Of a stretch of DNA of 19,918 nucleotides, positions 1 through 8,873 are shown piece after piece; position 1 is the first letter of the stretch; the number at the start of each line of letters is the position of its first letter. The position numbers and the translations under genes were made by a program. This DNA is from Trichomonas tenax (Eukaryota > Parabasalia > Trichomonadida > Trichomonadidae), in the NCBI GenBank assembly GCA_023091735.1, contig JALKBU010000948.1, forward strand, positions 1 through 19,918, written 5' to 3'. Below the pieces are notes generated by a model, which did not search any database, was not told the origin of the DNA, and saw only the letters and a list, made by a program, of their open reading frames with translations.

Positions 1-486
1 TATATATTGATTTATATTATTTAGATTCTCAATTCGATCCTTATATTCTTTGTAAAATTCATTTTTAACTAAATTTTTATTTTTATCTTCAAATTATTCG
101 TTTATAATTCATATTTACCATGCAAGACGGGATAATTTCGACCGAGTTTCTTGGTTTTCTTAAGTTTGGAGTGCAACAAAAACTTGCAATGAACAAAGAG
201 AAATGAATGATGTGCTATCTTCAGGATGCTGATAGCACAAATAACATTCTTCACTATAAGGCCACAAACTACTCATAATGAAGTCTTCTTTGGCTTCCAA
301 CATTGAGTTCAATCCATTTCAACCTATTGATACTTTTCCATTTTTCCCGCAAACACGTCACTTTCCTTTATTTTGACATCCTGACTTTACATGTCAGAAA
401 AGCACGTTGTTCTATTTTGTCCCAGTCCCTCTTGACTAGAGCCATTTGTTTACAAAGCGGTTTTGACAAACATTAATTTTATTTAA

Positions 487-726
487 AAATGCTGTATCAT
501 AATATGCATAAATAATAGATTCCAATTCAATGAGTTGCTAGAAATAAATTGTAATGAAATTGATCTTGATGGAAAGCCGTTTGAACAATTCAAGGAATCA
601 TGATTGACGATTTTGAGTATGACTTTTGAGAGAATTGAGCGAAGCTCAATTCTCTCAAAAGTTTCCCAAAAATCGCAAATTTTCTTGAATCGAGACAATA
701 TATTCCACATCATACATAGATTATAA
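487..726 (+). pseudogene. Possible coding remnant upstream of the kinase
   Basis: One plus-strand frame is open from 487 to a TGA at 601-603 and open again from 604 to a TAA at 724-726. The first segment reads like real protein (for example NEIDLDGKPFEQFKES just before the TGA), with mixed acidic and aromatic residues unlike translated AT-rich spacer. The second segment contains the 19-bp hairpin at 622-662. No family is recognised, there is no clear start, and the minus strand also has an open frame here (483-713). It may be the decayed tail of a host gene or chance. Confidence 0.2.
622..662. repeat. Perfect 19-bp hairpin
   Basis: Positions 622-640 (starting ACTTTTGAGAG) are the exact reverse complement of 644-662, separated only by GAA at 641-643. 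This is long and perfect for intergenic DNA and lies about 155 bp upstream of the kinase start. It could be a regulatory or RNA hairpin, a replication-slippage palindrome, or part of a decayed gene. Function unknown. Confidence 0.85.
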
Positions 727-792
727 ATTTATAGTTTTGGAGAATGAAATATGTTTTCGGTTTTTGCATACAAAAGATACTTGTTTTTGAAT

Positions 793-798
793 TCATTT
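793..798 (+). promoter_or_regulatory. Inr-like start element of the kinase gene
   Basis: TCATTT at 793-798 fits the core TCA+1 Y W of the trichomonad initiator. The predicted +1 A is at 795, giving a 24-base leader before the ATG at 819, the short leader typical of Trichomonas genes. Confidence 0.5.
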
Positions 799-818
799 AT
801 TGTTAATCAAAATTTAAA

Positions 819-1742
819 ATGCCTGGAAGCATCCCAAAGACAGTGAAGCAGTACACCATTGGCTGCAAGATCGGCAACGGTTCTTCCAGCACAGTATACC
901 AGGCCTTCGATAACAGGAAGAAGCAGTATTTCGCTGCCAAATTCATCTCCAGGGAAATCTTTAAGGAAGACAATGAGTATATTAGGCACGTTGAGTCTGA
1001 GCTCCGTATACTTCAGAGGATCGATCACCCATACATCAACAAGTTCGTCGAAACAATTTTCTTGGATGACTATATAGTGATTATCACAGAGCTGTTGTTA
1101 AGTGGAACACTCGCCCACATCTGCCAGATTCGCGAGAAGTTCCCAGAATCGCAGATTTATCAAATCGTTCGCCAAACAGCAGAAGCATTACAATATCTTC
1201 ACTCAAGAGGCATCTATCACAGAGACATTAAGCCAGATAACATCGGATTCGATGACGACATGAATGTCAAGCTCATTGACTTCGGATTCTCAACAGAGAA
1301 ACAGCAAATGAACACAACTTTAGCTTGCGGAACTCCTTATTTCATCGCTCCAGAGGTCATCTACTCAGAGGACTATGACGGCGCAAAGGCAGACATGTGG
1401 TCCCTCGGTATGATGGCTTACTATTTGGCCTTCAAGAGCTTTCCATTTGGTGACATTTCACCAAATGCTTATCTCAAGAAACTCGGAAAGATTCAGGGTT
1501 TCGATATCGCTGGGCATGGTGCTTTACACGATTTAATCGACAAACTCCTTCAGGTTGCCCCATCAAAGAGGTTATCCGCCTCAGAACTCCTCAAATTGCC
1601 AATCTTCACAGGCGAAACAAGCATCCGCACAAGATCTGCATCTCTTCCAATAATGTTCAGCCAGAAGAACCTCGCTTCACCAAACAGAAAATTAATCATT
1701 CGCCCAGCTCTTAAGAATACCAAGTCCCACCTTTGTTTTTAA
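819..1742 (+). CDS. Serine/threonine protein kinase, CAMK-like
   Basis: Encodes a 307-residue protein kinase that should transfer phosphate from ATP to Ser/Thr of unknown substrates. The catalytic domain spans about residues 12-270. Visible motifs are the glycine-rich loop IGNGSSSTVY (18-27), the ATP-anchoring Lys41 in FAAK, alpha-C Glu61, the catalytic loop HRDIKPDN (134-141), DFG (154-156), and GTPYFIAPE (171-179) closing the activation segment. All catalytic residues are present, so it is probably active. GTPYFIAPE and DMWSLG fit the CAMK group, but the exact family is not resolved. A short basic tail of about 40 residues follows. It stands alone on its strand; an Inr-like TCATTT lies 24 bases upstream of the ATG, and the TAATAAAT at the stop contains the UAAA associated with trichomonad polyadenylation. 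Confidence 0.95.
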   Translation: MPGSIPKTVKQYTIGCKIGNGSSSTVYQAFDNRKKQYFAAKFISREIFKEDNEYIRHVESELRILQRIDHPYINKFVETIFLDDYIVIITELLLSGTLAHICQIREKFPESQIYQIVRQTAEALQYLHSRGIYHRDIKPDNIGFDDDMNVKLIDFGFSTEKQQMNTTLACGTPYFIAPEVIYSEDYDGAKADMWSLGMMAYYLAFKSFPFGDISPNAYLKKLGKIQGFDIAGHGALHDLIDKLLQVAPSKRLSASELLKLPIFTGETSIRTRSASLPIMFSQKNLASPNRKLIIRPALKNTKSHLCF

Positions 1743-2656
1743 TAAATATTATCATGCATTGTTTGTATTAACTTAACAAAAAGTCTTTATTTTTTCATTT
1801 TTTTCCAAAAAGACAAATTTTCGATTTTTACCGAAAATAACTGCTGTTTAGACCATGCAGAGGCGTCTGATGCGATTTATTTCTTACAATGGGCAAAATT
1901 TTGAATGAAATATTTCTGTCAAACATTGAATATTGATGCTCTGCATCACATGTAGATAAAGATATAAGCCGATGGGTATATGTCTTCTGCTACGGGTTTG
2001 ATATTTGGGTTCTACACATGTGATAACCTTGGATCGATATAGTTTGGCTCGAAAAAAGCGACACGAATGAAATTGAATTTCTTATTATAATGAGTATCAA
2101 GCTTTAGGACAAATATCATAGAAGCAATCATTACGTTGATTCTGATTCTACTTGTAATGAGTCTTAAAAGCAATAATTATATTAGTCAATTTTAATTACT
2201 TTAAGATTATAGACTTAAAAAGAAGCTATGATCATTATTTAACTCCTTCTCTTTGTTTCTCATATTTTCATACTAATAAAACAATACTAACATTAATCAA
2301 TAAAGATTGTCATAAAATATTTAATAAAATAAGAGAAGAACTTTTTGATATCCATGTATAGTTCGAAGGTACTTATTATGCAATGCAAGAACTATATTTT
2401 AGCTATGATGATTAATAAAGCTGATTTATAATAAGAATAAATGATCAACAACAATGCGAACATAATGCCCGCTAGTATGAAGCAATTAAGCACATTTGGA
2501 ACTCGTGATTTGATGAAATGAATAAGCATTTCCTTCTTATACTAAATAGAGCCTTGGTATATTGGTTTCTATCTGCGCCTCCTCCAATATGCATTATTAA
2601 ATATATATTATAACAATTTATTCTCATATGATTTCTAGAACAAAAAAGTTAATTTT
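1743..2656. other. Intergenic region between convergent kinase and ARM genes
   Basis: About 0.9 kb with no supported gene. It holds the 3' ends of two convergent genes and one copy of a roughly 45-bp intergenic repeat (1813-1857). A 26-codon ORF beginning at about 2441 is the only short frame that looks protein-like, and it has no recognisable start element. Confidence 0.5.
1813..1857. repeat. Intergenic repeat, copy 1
   Basis: This sequence, centred on TCGATTTTTACCGAAAAT, recurs with small changes at 4471-4514. Both copies start ACAAA, share a core TTCGATTTTTAYCGAAAAT and end in TTAGA(C)CATG. The core is itself partly self-complementary (TTTTCG/CGAAAA). It could be a shared promoter element, a dispersed repeat or a chance match in AT-rich DNA. 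Confidence 0.45.
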
Positions 2657-4033
2657 TCAATTTTCAAGCTCTTCTAGAGTTTCGATAATCCTATGGGAAG
2701 CTTCTTCCATATCTGGAGATATCTCCATGTTGGATAAAACGCCTTCGCATGCTTCTATAATTTCCAATGGATTGATTAAATTCATTATTGATTCAATAAC
2801 ACTTTTTTCTTGGCTGATTATGTGCGTGATAAATATGACAAGAAAGCTGAGAACGCATTTCTGGAAGCTCAATTCAACATCAGATAGAATCTTAACAGCT
2901 TTCGTGTAAACATCTTGGTAATGCTCGACAATGATATTTAACATTGCTGGATCATTCTTTTGCGATAAAATGCACATGAATAATATTGCAGTCTTAGACA
3001 CTTGATATGATTGATCATTTACACCCTGGTTAACAAGGTTGATAACATCCTCTGAGGCAAGGAACTCGTCATATTCATTCGATTCGAATTCCGAGATTTT
3101 GATTAAAAATTGCAAGATTAAAACTAGTACATTATGAGAAAAGCCCTTTGATACAACATTCGAAAATCCAAGATTCATAAAGAATGGAATGAATGATTTA
3201 TATCTTGTAATAAATGATAAGCAAACATATAAAGGCGCCTCTATACGATCGGATGCTAATTCACGCTGTAAAACTTCAGAGAATTGAGGAATTTCAGTAA
3301 ATGATGCCAGCAATTCCAAATCACACTTTTTAGACCAATGGAAGATGAAATCTAAAGCCAAAACTTGTAAAGTTCCATATTTGGACGAAATTAACTGTGC
3401 TAGCAATGTCATCATCTCTGCTTGATGAATTGGAAGATAATGACTTAATATCATTAATGTTCCTTCAATAATATAGCAGTAATTTGTAAAATCATCGTCT
3501 GTATCGTCCAAATCGGTAGATTCGATCATTTCTAATGTTGCCACTGAAGATGAAAAACATTTTTGAATGAGTTCTGTTTTTAATATTAATTCTGATATTT
3601 GAATGCTAGATTCGCAAAGCATTTGTATGATTTTTAATGAAAGAGTAAATAAAAATGGGTCTTCTTCGCTTACAAAATTTGCTATATAATTGCAAACATC
3701 ATTTTGTATAAGAATTTCTGGTTCACTTATAGGAGATTTCATGTAGTAAAATATAAAATTCAGGACTAAATACTGCATCTCTGAATCATCAGAAGATCCG
3801 ATTTGAAAAATCCGAGGTATTAAATTTGATTCAACATACTCTGGATTTTTTGTGAGGCAATTGATTGCCCTTGTCTGATCTGTATCGCTTTCCGAATTTA
3901 ACAAACTAATTTTGTTCAATATTTTTTGTTTTTCATCAGCACGACCTTTTTTTGGAGTAATATGGCTTCCATTCAGATTTGCAGACTGCTCCTGGTGTAT
4001 TCTTTGCGGAGTTGGAGAATTGATTCCATGCAT
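2657..4033 (-). CDS. ARM/HEAT-like alpha-solenoid protein
   Basis: Encodes 458 residues. About the first 55 are polar and probably disordered (PTPQRIHQEQ, KKGRADEKQK). From about residue 60 to the end the sequence is a run of amphipathic helix pairs such as EMQYLVLNFIFYYMKS and PFLFTLSLKIIQMLCES, the layout of armadillo/HEAT solenoids like importin-alpha. No importin-beta-binding basic patch or invariant Trp/Asn ladder is clear, so nuclear import is not claimed; a protein-binding scaffold is the safest reading. It is divergent from the transporter at 4753. No Inr TCA is obvious; TCCTTCT lies just upstream of the ATG on the minus strand. A fragmentary solenoid gene of similar size lies inside the transposon at 14418-15620, but relatedness is not established. 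Confidence 0.85.
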   Translation of the reverse strand: MHGINSPTPQRIHQEQSANLNGSHITPKKGRADEKQKILNKISLLNSESDTDQTRAINCLTKNPEYVESNLIPRIFQIGSSDDSEMQYLVLNFIFYYMKSPISEPEILIQNDVCNYIANFVSEEDPFLFTLSLKIIQMLCESSIQISELILKTELIQKCFSSSVATLEMIESTDLDDTDDDFTNYCYIIEGTLMILSHYLPIHQAEMMTLLAQLISSKYGTLQVLALDFIFHWSKKCDLELLASFTEIPQFSEVLQRELASDRIEAPLYVCLSFITRYKSFIPFFMNLGFSNVVSKGFSHNVLVLILQFLIKISEFESNEYDEFLASEDVINLVNQGVNDQSYQVSKTAILFMCILSQKNDPAMLNIIVEHYQDVYTKAVKILSDVELSFQKCVLSFLVIFITHIISQEKSVIESIMNLINPLEIIEACEGVLSNMEISPDMEEASHRIIETLEELEN

Positions 4034-4752
4034 TATTGTTTTAGAAGGAGCTGCTTAACGTACAGTTTTTTACATAACAAAATTCATATTTTACATGGCA
4101 AAAATAATTTAATAACTTCAAAAAATCTATGAATATCATTATGGTAATCCTTTCGCACATTACTAATATATTTATTTCTTTGTAATGTACATTATTAATT
4201 ATACAAACATCATAATAAAATATAATGATTGATTTCAAAAATATTCCGATCAACATGTTAAGATTGAACTATATTTAGACTATCATAGATGAATGTAATA
4301 AAATTCAATATATAATAAACCTGTTGATTCGATTTTTGATCAAAATGTTGTGAATTTTTTTCGTAGATAAATCGAATTTATGTATTATCCATTGATTTAT
4401 GTCCAGCAGCATTAGCCTTGCATTAATGCACTCTTAAAATCGCGCTTCCTTACTTGACAGAGCAAAATCAACAAACTTCGATTTTTATCGAAAATTAATT
4501 CTATATTAGACATGAACTATATAAAAATCATAAAATCAGACGAAATTAATTTTTTTTCAAAGCTCTACACTAGATGATAGACTGCATTTTCTAATCCAAA
4601 ATACAAAGTTTTGGTCGGAGGAGGTTCAGATGTCACTTTTCAATTGATGTCATTCTAGAAATGATATTTAGCATTCTGTAGTTGTCAATGAGGAAAATTA
4701 AGTTTACAAGTAAAGAAAATTGAAAAGAAAACGATGAAAAAAATATTATTTC
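4034..4752. other. Divergent intergenic region
   Basis: About 0.7 kb that must contain the promoters of the ARM gene (leftward) and the transporter (rightward). It holds a perfect 12-bp palindrome TGCATTAATGCA at 4419-4430 and the second copy of the intergenic repeat at 4471-4514. A 12-codon upstream ORF starts at 4734 and overlaps the transporter start in another frame. No gene is supported. Confidence 0.5.
4471..4514. repeat. Intergenic repeat, copy 2
   Basis: Partner of 1813-1857, with core TTCGATTTTTATCGAAAAT. It lies about 240 bases upstream of the transporter ATG. Confidence 0.45.
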
Positions 4753-5982
4753 ATGGTAAGTCTCGCTGCTGAACTTGCTTTGGCGAGTCTTATGTTGAGC
4801 ACCGGCTCTCTCAACACCATCTCTAAGAAGGTAATGTATCAAACTAAAGGCACAACAATTGATGGCGGAGTTGAATTATATCGTAAGCCATGGCTTTGTA
4901 CACTTGTTATGTTCTGCGGTGAAACTATGTGCATGTTGTTCTTCTATCTTTTCGCGCTCTATTTCAGGTGCACCAAGAAGAAAGTTGATAACGAATCTCT
5001 CACAACAATCTCTGAAATTTCTGACAAGCCGAAGGAGGCAAAGATCGAATTCGTTACACGTGAGGAAACAGAAAGTAACCCAACAGGCGGATTAAACTGG
5101 AAGTTCCCATTCTACGTTACATTATTCGCTTCCTGCGATTTGCTTTCTACGACATTCACAGGTATCGGCCTCGTCTACTGCAATGCTTCCGTCATTCAGA
5201 TCCTTCGTGGTTTCGTTATCGTTTTCACAATGTTATTCGCTTGGGTTTTCCTCCACCGCAAGCCAAAGCTTAACCAGGTCATCGGCGTCCTCTTTGCACT
5301 CCTTGGTCTCTGCATGGTCGGTGGCTCTGCTGTTGCTTCTGATGCTACAAGCGGAAAGTCTCAGCACTCCGTCTCTGAAACACTCCTCGGTATCGGTTTG
5401 ACACTCCTTTCCCAGGTCTTCTCATCCATCCAGTTCGTTTTCGAAGAAAAGTTACTCAAGGGTGGCGATGTTAAGCCAATCCCATCTCTTTTCCTTGTCG
5501 GCTCTGAAGGTATTGCTGGTGCCATCCTTTCCATCGCTGTTGCTCTCCCAACAGTCAACGCCATCCATGGCAGCGATCACGGCTCCTACGAAAACCTTAA
5601 GAACTCCGTCTACATGTTATTCCACAACTCTCAGATCACAGTCTTGCAGTTCTTGTACTTCGCTTCTATCGCCTTCTTCAACTGGTCTTCATTCGTCTAC
5701 TCCAAGGCCCTCTCTGCTACAGCTCGTACATTAGTGGATGCTTGCAGAACAATTGTCGTTTGGGCTACAATGGCAACAATCTGGTACCCAACACACCACG
5801 GATATGGTGAGCCAGTCACACTCTGGTCAATCCTCCAGGGCTGTGGCTTCGTCATGATGCTCCTTGGTACAACAACACATAACAACATTGCAGGTGTTGG
5901 TGATAAGGTTACAAAGAACTGCTGCTGCTGCTGTGTTAAGAATGATGTTGTTAATCCACAACCACTCCTTAGCGGCAAATAA
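4753..5982 (+). CDS. SLC35F6-like multi-spanning transporter (DMT superfamily)
   Basis: A 409-residue membrane protein of the drug/metabolite transporter superfamily, with about ten hydrophobic segments. The N-terminal LASLMLSTGSLNTISKK matches the conserved start of SLC35F6-type proteins, and VIQILRGFVIVFTMLFAWVF fits the family's central repeat. A hydrophilic, charged loop sits at about residues 73-110 between early helices. Substrate is unknown; animal SLC35F6 is reported in lysosomal and mitochondrial membranes. The tail has five consecutive Cys codons (5920-5934, residues 390-394) followed by QPLLSGK, which suggests palmitoylation and dileucine-type sorting. The ATG at 4753 is chosen because the conserved motif begins directly after it; an out-of-frame ATG at 4734 precedes it. 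The TAAAA at the stop supplies a UAAA signal. Confidence 0.9.
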   Translation: MVSLAAELALASLMLSTGSLNTISKKVMYQTKGTTIDGGVELYRKPWLCTLVMFCGETMCMLFFYLFALYFRCTKKKVDNESLTTISEISDKPKEAKIEFVTREETESNPTGGLNWKFPFYVTLFASCDLLSTTFTGIGLVYCNASVIQILRGFVIVFTMLFAWVFLHRKPKLNQVIGVLFALLGLCMVGGSAVASDATSGKSQHSVSETLLGIGLTLLSQVFSSIQFVFEEKLLKGGDVKPIPSLFLVGSEGIAGAILSIAVALPTVNAIHGSDHGSYENLKNSVYMLFHNSQITVLQFLYFASIAFFNWSSFVYSKALSATARTLVDACRTIVVWATMATIWYPTHHGYGEPVTLWSILQGCGFVMMLLGTTTHNNIAGVGDKVTKNCCCCCVKNDVVNPQPLLSGK

Positions 5983-6324
5983 AATCACTCTAATTTATAG
6001 TTCTCTACATAAATAATTCTTTTATTATTTTTGTAATTTCATCAACTCGCATCCAATACTTACACCCATTGAATACTTAGAAATCTCTTTATAATTTCAT
6101 CGATTATGCAGTATAAATATAAAATTTTTTGAAATGTTTTTATTTTCAAAACAAAAAAATAAGAATTTTATGAAAGTTATATTAGAAAAAGTAAAGCTAT
6201 GGTTATAGTCTATTTAAATATAAATAGAAATGAATATTGACAATATTAAGATTACTTGACAGAATTTTATTTACATATCAAAAAATTGAAGTGGCCACTT
6301 TTTTCCTATCTAAAAAATTTTAAT
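5983..6324. other. Intergenic region upstream of the solenoid gene
   Basis: About 340 AT-rich bases with no gene. The frame of the next gene is open back to a TTG at 6256, but the first ATG in frame is at 6325. No clear Inr is seen; TCCTATC at about 6304 is the nearest pyrimidine-rich candidate. Confidence 0.5.
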
Positions 6325-8787
6325 ATGTCTTTGCTTCATTGCTACAAGCTTCTCTATAACCACGTTCACGAGAGCATCCGCGGAGCAACGTATATGCCGG
6401 AAGCCATCGATTGGGATGAATTCTGGAAAGTTATTTTGAGTTCATCAGAGGAATCTATTCAATCTCTAAGCGGAATTTCCCAATTACTAGATTTAGCATC
6501 AACAGATGGCGCTAAATGCAGCTCAATTGTAGCTGCAGTCAAAAAATTTTTAGATCATAACATTTCATTAAAGGAAAGAATCAAAAGCGCTGAAGGCCTC
6601 ATTAGTTTTATGTCATATTTCGATGAAAAATTGATGATGTCGGTGGTTAAATCGTTTATTGATATACTTCGAATTCTATGCAAAAATATTGAAACGATTC
6701 CATTCAAAATGATATGCGATATGTCTATTTTAGGCATGATCAATGATGGCGTACTCAATAAGATCTATCAATATCTTGTCAGTCTTCCTAGAGAAGATAT
6801 CGTACCTGCAACATTAATGCACAGCTTACTATACTCACGTTATGTTAGTACACTTGACGATGAAACTGAACTCGAGTTAGAAACGGTTTGGAATTATTTA
6901 GATAATTTAATCATTACATTGATTAATGGAACGCCAATAGAATGTGCTGCAGCATGCCATCTTGAACACGCGATTGGATATATGTCAGAGTATGATCCAA
7001 ATATTATCCTTCTTGAAATATTTGAGCCTGCAATTAAACTCGCTTGCAATAGTGATCCTGTTCTTTCCAAGCAAGGACATTTAGCTGTTAAGACACTATT
7101 TTTCAATAGAATATGCATATCATACTCTGATATAGTTACTTTCCTTGGATATCGGTCTGAATATAAGAACATACATTATTTTTATAAGGAATTGTCAACA
7201 CTTGTTATTGAAGACGATGATCAAGATGAAAATGATGAAACAAATGAATATGTTCTTTCCCAGGCCTCGAAAAAGAAGATTATGAAATTCTTGCATCGCA
7301 CCATTGAGGATCCATCAACAACAGACGAAGAGCGTGCAGAAGCTTTGTCGGCTGTATCAAGATTGACAATCAGTGGAATTGATATTGCCGTAAACTATTA
7401 TGAAGAAGAGACAGAGTATGCGATTCAATTAGTTAATGCTGATAAGAAACAATACTTTGGACTTCTTGCGATGTTCTTCACACTTCCATCAGTGTTTGGA
7501 AATACTTTCATTCACAAGAAAGTTATGAAAGTCATTCCGAAGCTTCTCGAAACTGCAATTGGACCAATGGAAAACGACAAAATTTGTGGAATGATTGGAG
7601 ATGGTTTGTCACAGATTGTTATCACAGATGAGTTTGAAGAATACAAACCAAGTGTTGTTAAGTTGATTCACAAGCTCTTCCAAAGCCCTTCATATATCAA
7701 CATCGAATTTGCAACGGTTATGGTGTCCAACATGAAAACAAAAATCGATGAGCATGATGCTACACAAATCTATAAAAGTGCAATCACAGCAGTCGTTAAC
7801 TGCAAAGATGAAAAGATATACAATGCTTTGAGTGTGTTCAAATGCTTAAAGACATTAGTAAAACGCTTCCCAGTTGATGAAAAAGTTACCCTTGAATTTG
7901 TCGCGAACTTGATTGAAGGCCACGTTGCTTTTCTCAATGATATTCCTCTATTTTATTATGAAGAGAGCATTGAGATATATAATTTCCTGAAATTTGTATT
8001 CTTGAAGTTCAAATCAGCGATTCCAACATATTCCAATAGATTTGTTGAATTCCTTCTCACTGCTATCCATGATATGAAATTATCGGCATTATTGCCTTTA
8101 ACAGCGATGGTTCACAAACAAGGTTTAGACAATGAACAATGCAGTCAAGTTGCTCATTGCTGCTACAAGATTTTCGATGAGCTTGGATATACATATAATG
8201 ATACTCTTACTCAGGCCGCTGCTTGTGTTATGCATATTCAGCGTGTGTTTCCAGACTTAGTGTCGCCGGATGCAATTGTAAATACGATGAAAGATGTCAA
8301 TGATTCATTCATTGATAGTTCATGCGAATTTGGAGGAAAGATTTATTTCATTAACATTCTTATGATGTGCCTCATCAATGCTGAAGGAGAGCTCGAAGCA
8401 GAAGAGACAATATGTGACATGATTTATGATTATTTAGATGACTTTGAGTTTGACCCAAAGGCATTGATGACTGATGAAACTCTTGGAAGGATGAATTTGC
8501 TTGTTTCAAAGATGCCAAATAGTGATCTTGCTGGAACACTTCTCAAAGTGATGACGCAATTCCTTCTTTCACCAAAGATGCTCGAATTGCATAACATTTC
8601 CATGACAACTGAAAAAGAAATGAGAAGCAATGTTCGCAAAGTTGCAGCTGAAAATGGTGATGCCTCTGCAATTCTATATGAGACATTCGCAACAAGCTAC
8701 GGCACAAAGAGAAACTTAAACAGACTCCTGAAAGAAAGAATCGCATCATCTGAATCATTCTCAAGTGTTGGTAACGAGAAGAAATAA
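6325..8787 (+). CDS. Large HEAT-like alpha-solenoid protein, function unknown
   Basis: An 820-residue protein made almost entirely of predicted amphipathic helices, with no membrane segments or catalytic motif. An acidic linker (EDDDQDENDETNE) falls near residue 320 and separates two solenoid halves; the last 40 residues are charged and Ser-rich. The architecture resembles importin-beta/karyopherin or other HEAT scaffolds, but I see no diagnostic repeat, so the role is left open. The open frame extends 23 codons upstream to a TTG; the start at 6325 (ATG TCT TTG) is preferred because it is the first ATG. It is tandem with the transporter and converges on the C2-like gene, whose stop lies 86 bases away. 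Confidence 0.85.
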   Translation: MSLLHCYKLLYNHVHESIRGATYMPEAIDWDEFWKVILSSSEESIQSLSGISQLLDLASTDGAKCSSIVAAVKKFLDHNISLKERIKSAEGLISFMSYFDEKLMMSVVKSFIDILRILCKNIETIPFKMICDMSILGMINDGVLNKIYQYLVSLPREDIVPATLMHSLLYSRYVSTLDDETELELETVWNYLDNLIITLINGTPIECAAACHLEHAIGYMSEYDPNIILLEIFEPAIKLACNSDPVLSKQGHLAVKTLFFNRICISYSDIVTFLGYRSEYKNIHYFYKELSTLVIEDDDQDENDETNEYVLSQASKKKIMKFLHRTIEDPSTTDEERAEALSAVSRLTISGIDIAVNYYEEETEYAIQLVNADKKQYFGLLAMFFTLPSVFGNTFIHKKVMKVIPKLLETAIGPMENDKICGMIGDGLSQIVITDEFEEYKPSVVKLIHKLFQSPSYINIEFATVMVSNMKTKIDEHDATQIYKSAITAVVNCKDEKIYNALSVFKCLKTLVKRFPVDEKVTLEFVANLIEGHVAFLNDIPLFYYEESIEIYNFLKFVFLKFKSAIPTYSNRFVEFLLTAIHDMKLSALLPLTAMVHKQGLDNEQCSQVAHCCYKIFDELGYTYNDTLTQAAACVMHIQRVFPDLVSPDAIVNTMKDVNDSFIDSSCEFGGKIYFINILMMCLINAEGELEAEETICDMIYDYLDDFEFDPKALMTDETLGRMNLLVSKMPNSDLAGTLLKVMTQFLLSPKMLELHNISMTTEKEMRSNVRKVAAENGDASAILYETFATSYGTKRNLNRLLKERIASSESFSSVGNEKK

Positions 8788-8873
8788 TTTGTTATTAATA
8801 TATTAGTTTTTTTTTTGTTAATTATAAAGATAGATATAGAATTATATATTTAATCATTACAAACAAAAACAAT

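Larger units (their letters stand above)
1..818. other. Gene-poor left flank with short hairpin and small ORFs
   Basis: No convincing gene is visible in this stretch. A 9-bp perfect inverted repeat (TGTGCTATC at 211-219 and GATAGCACA at 231-239, 11-base loop) could form a small hairpin. A 32-codon plus-strand ORF at 278-376 follows a TCATAATG context that resembles an Inr beside a start codon, and a 28-codon ORF starts at 121; both are too short to support by themselves. The kinase promoter occupies the right edge. Confidence 0.5.

Noticed and set aside
4756..4761. GTAAGT directly after the transporter ATG, like a 5' splice site
   Set aside because: The coding frame continues with family-specific sequence immediately after it, and no trichomonad 3' intron motif (ACTAACACACAG type) was seen nearby; trichomonad introns prefer GTAYGT.
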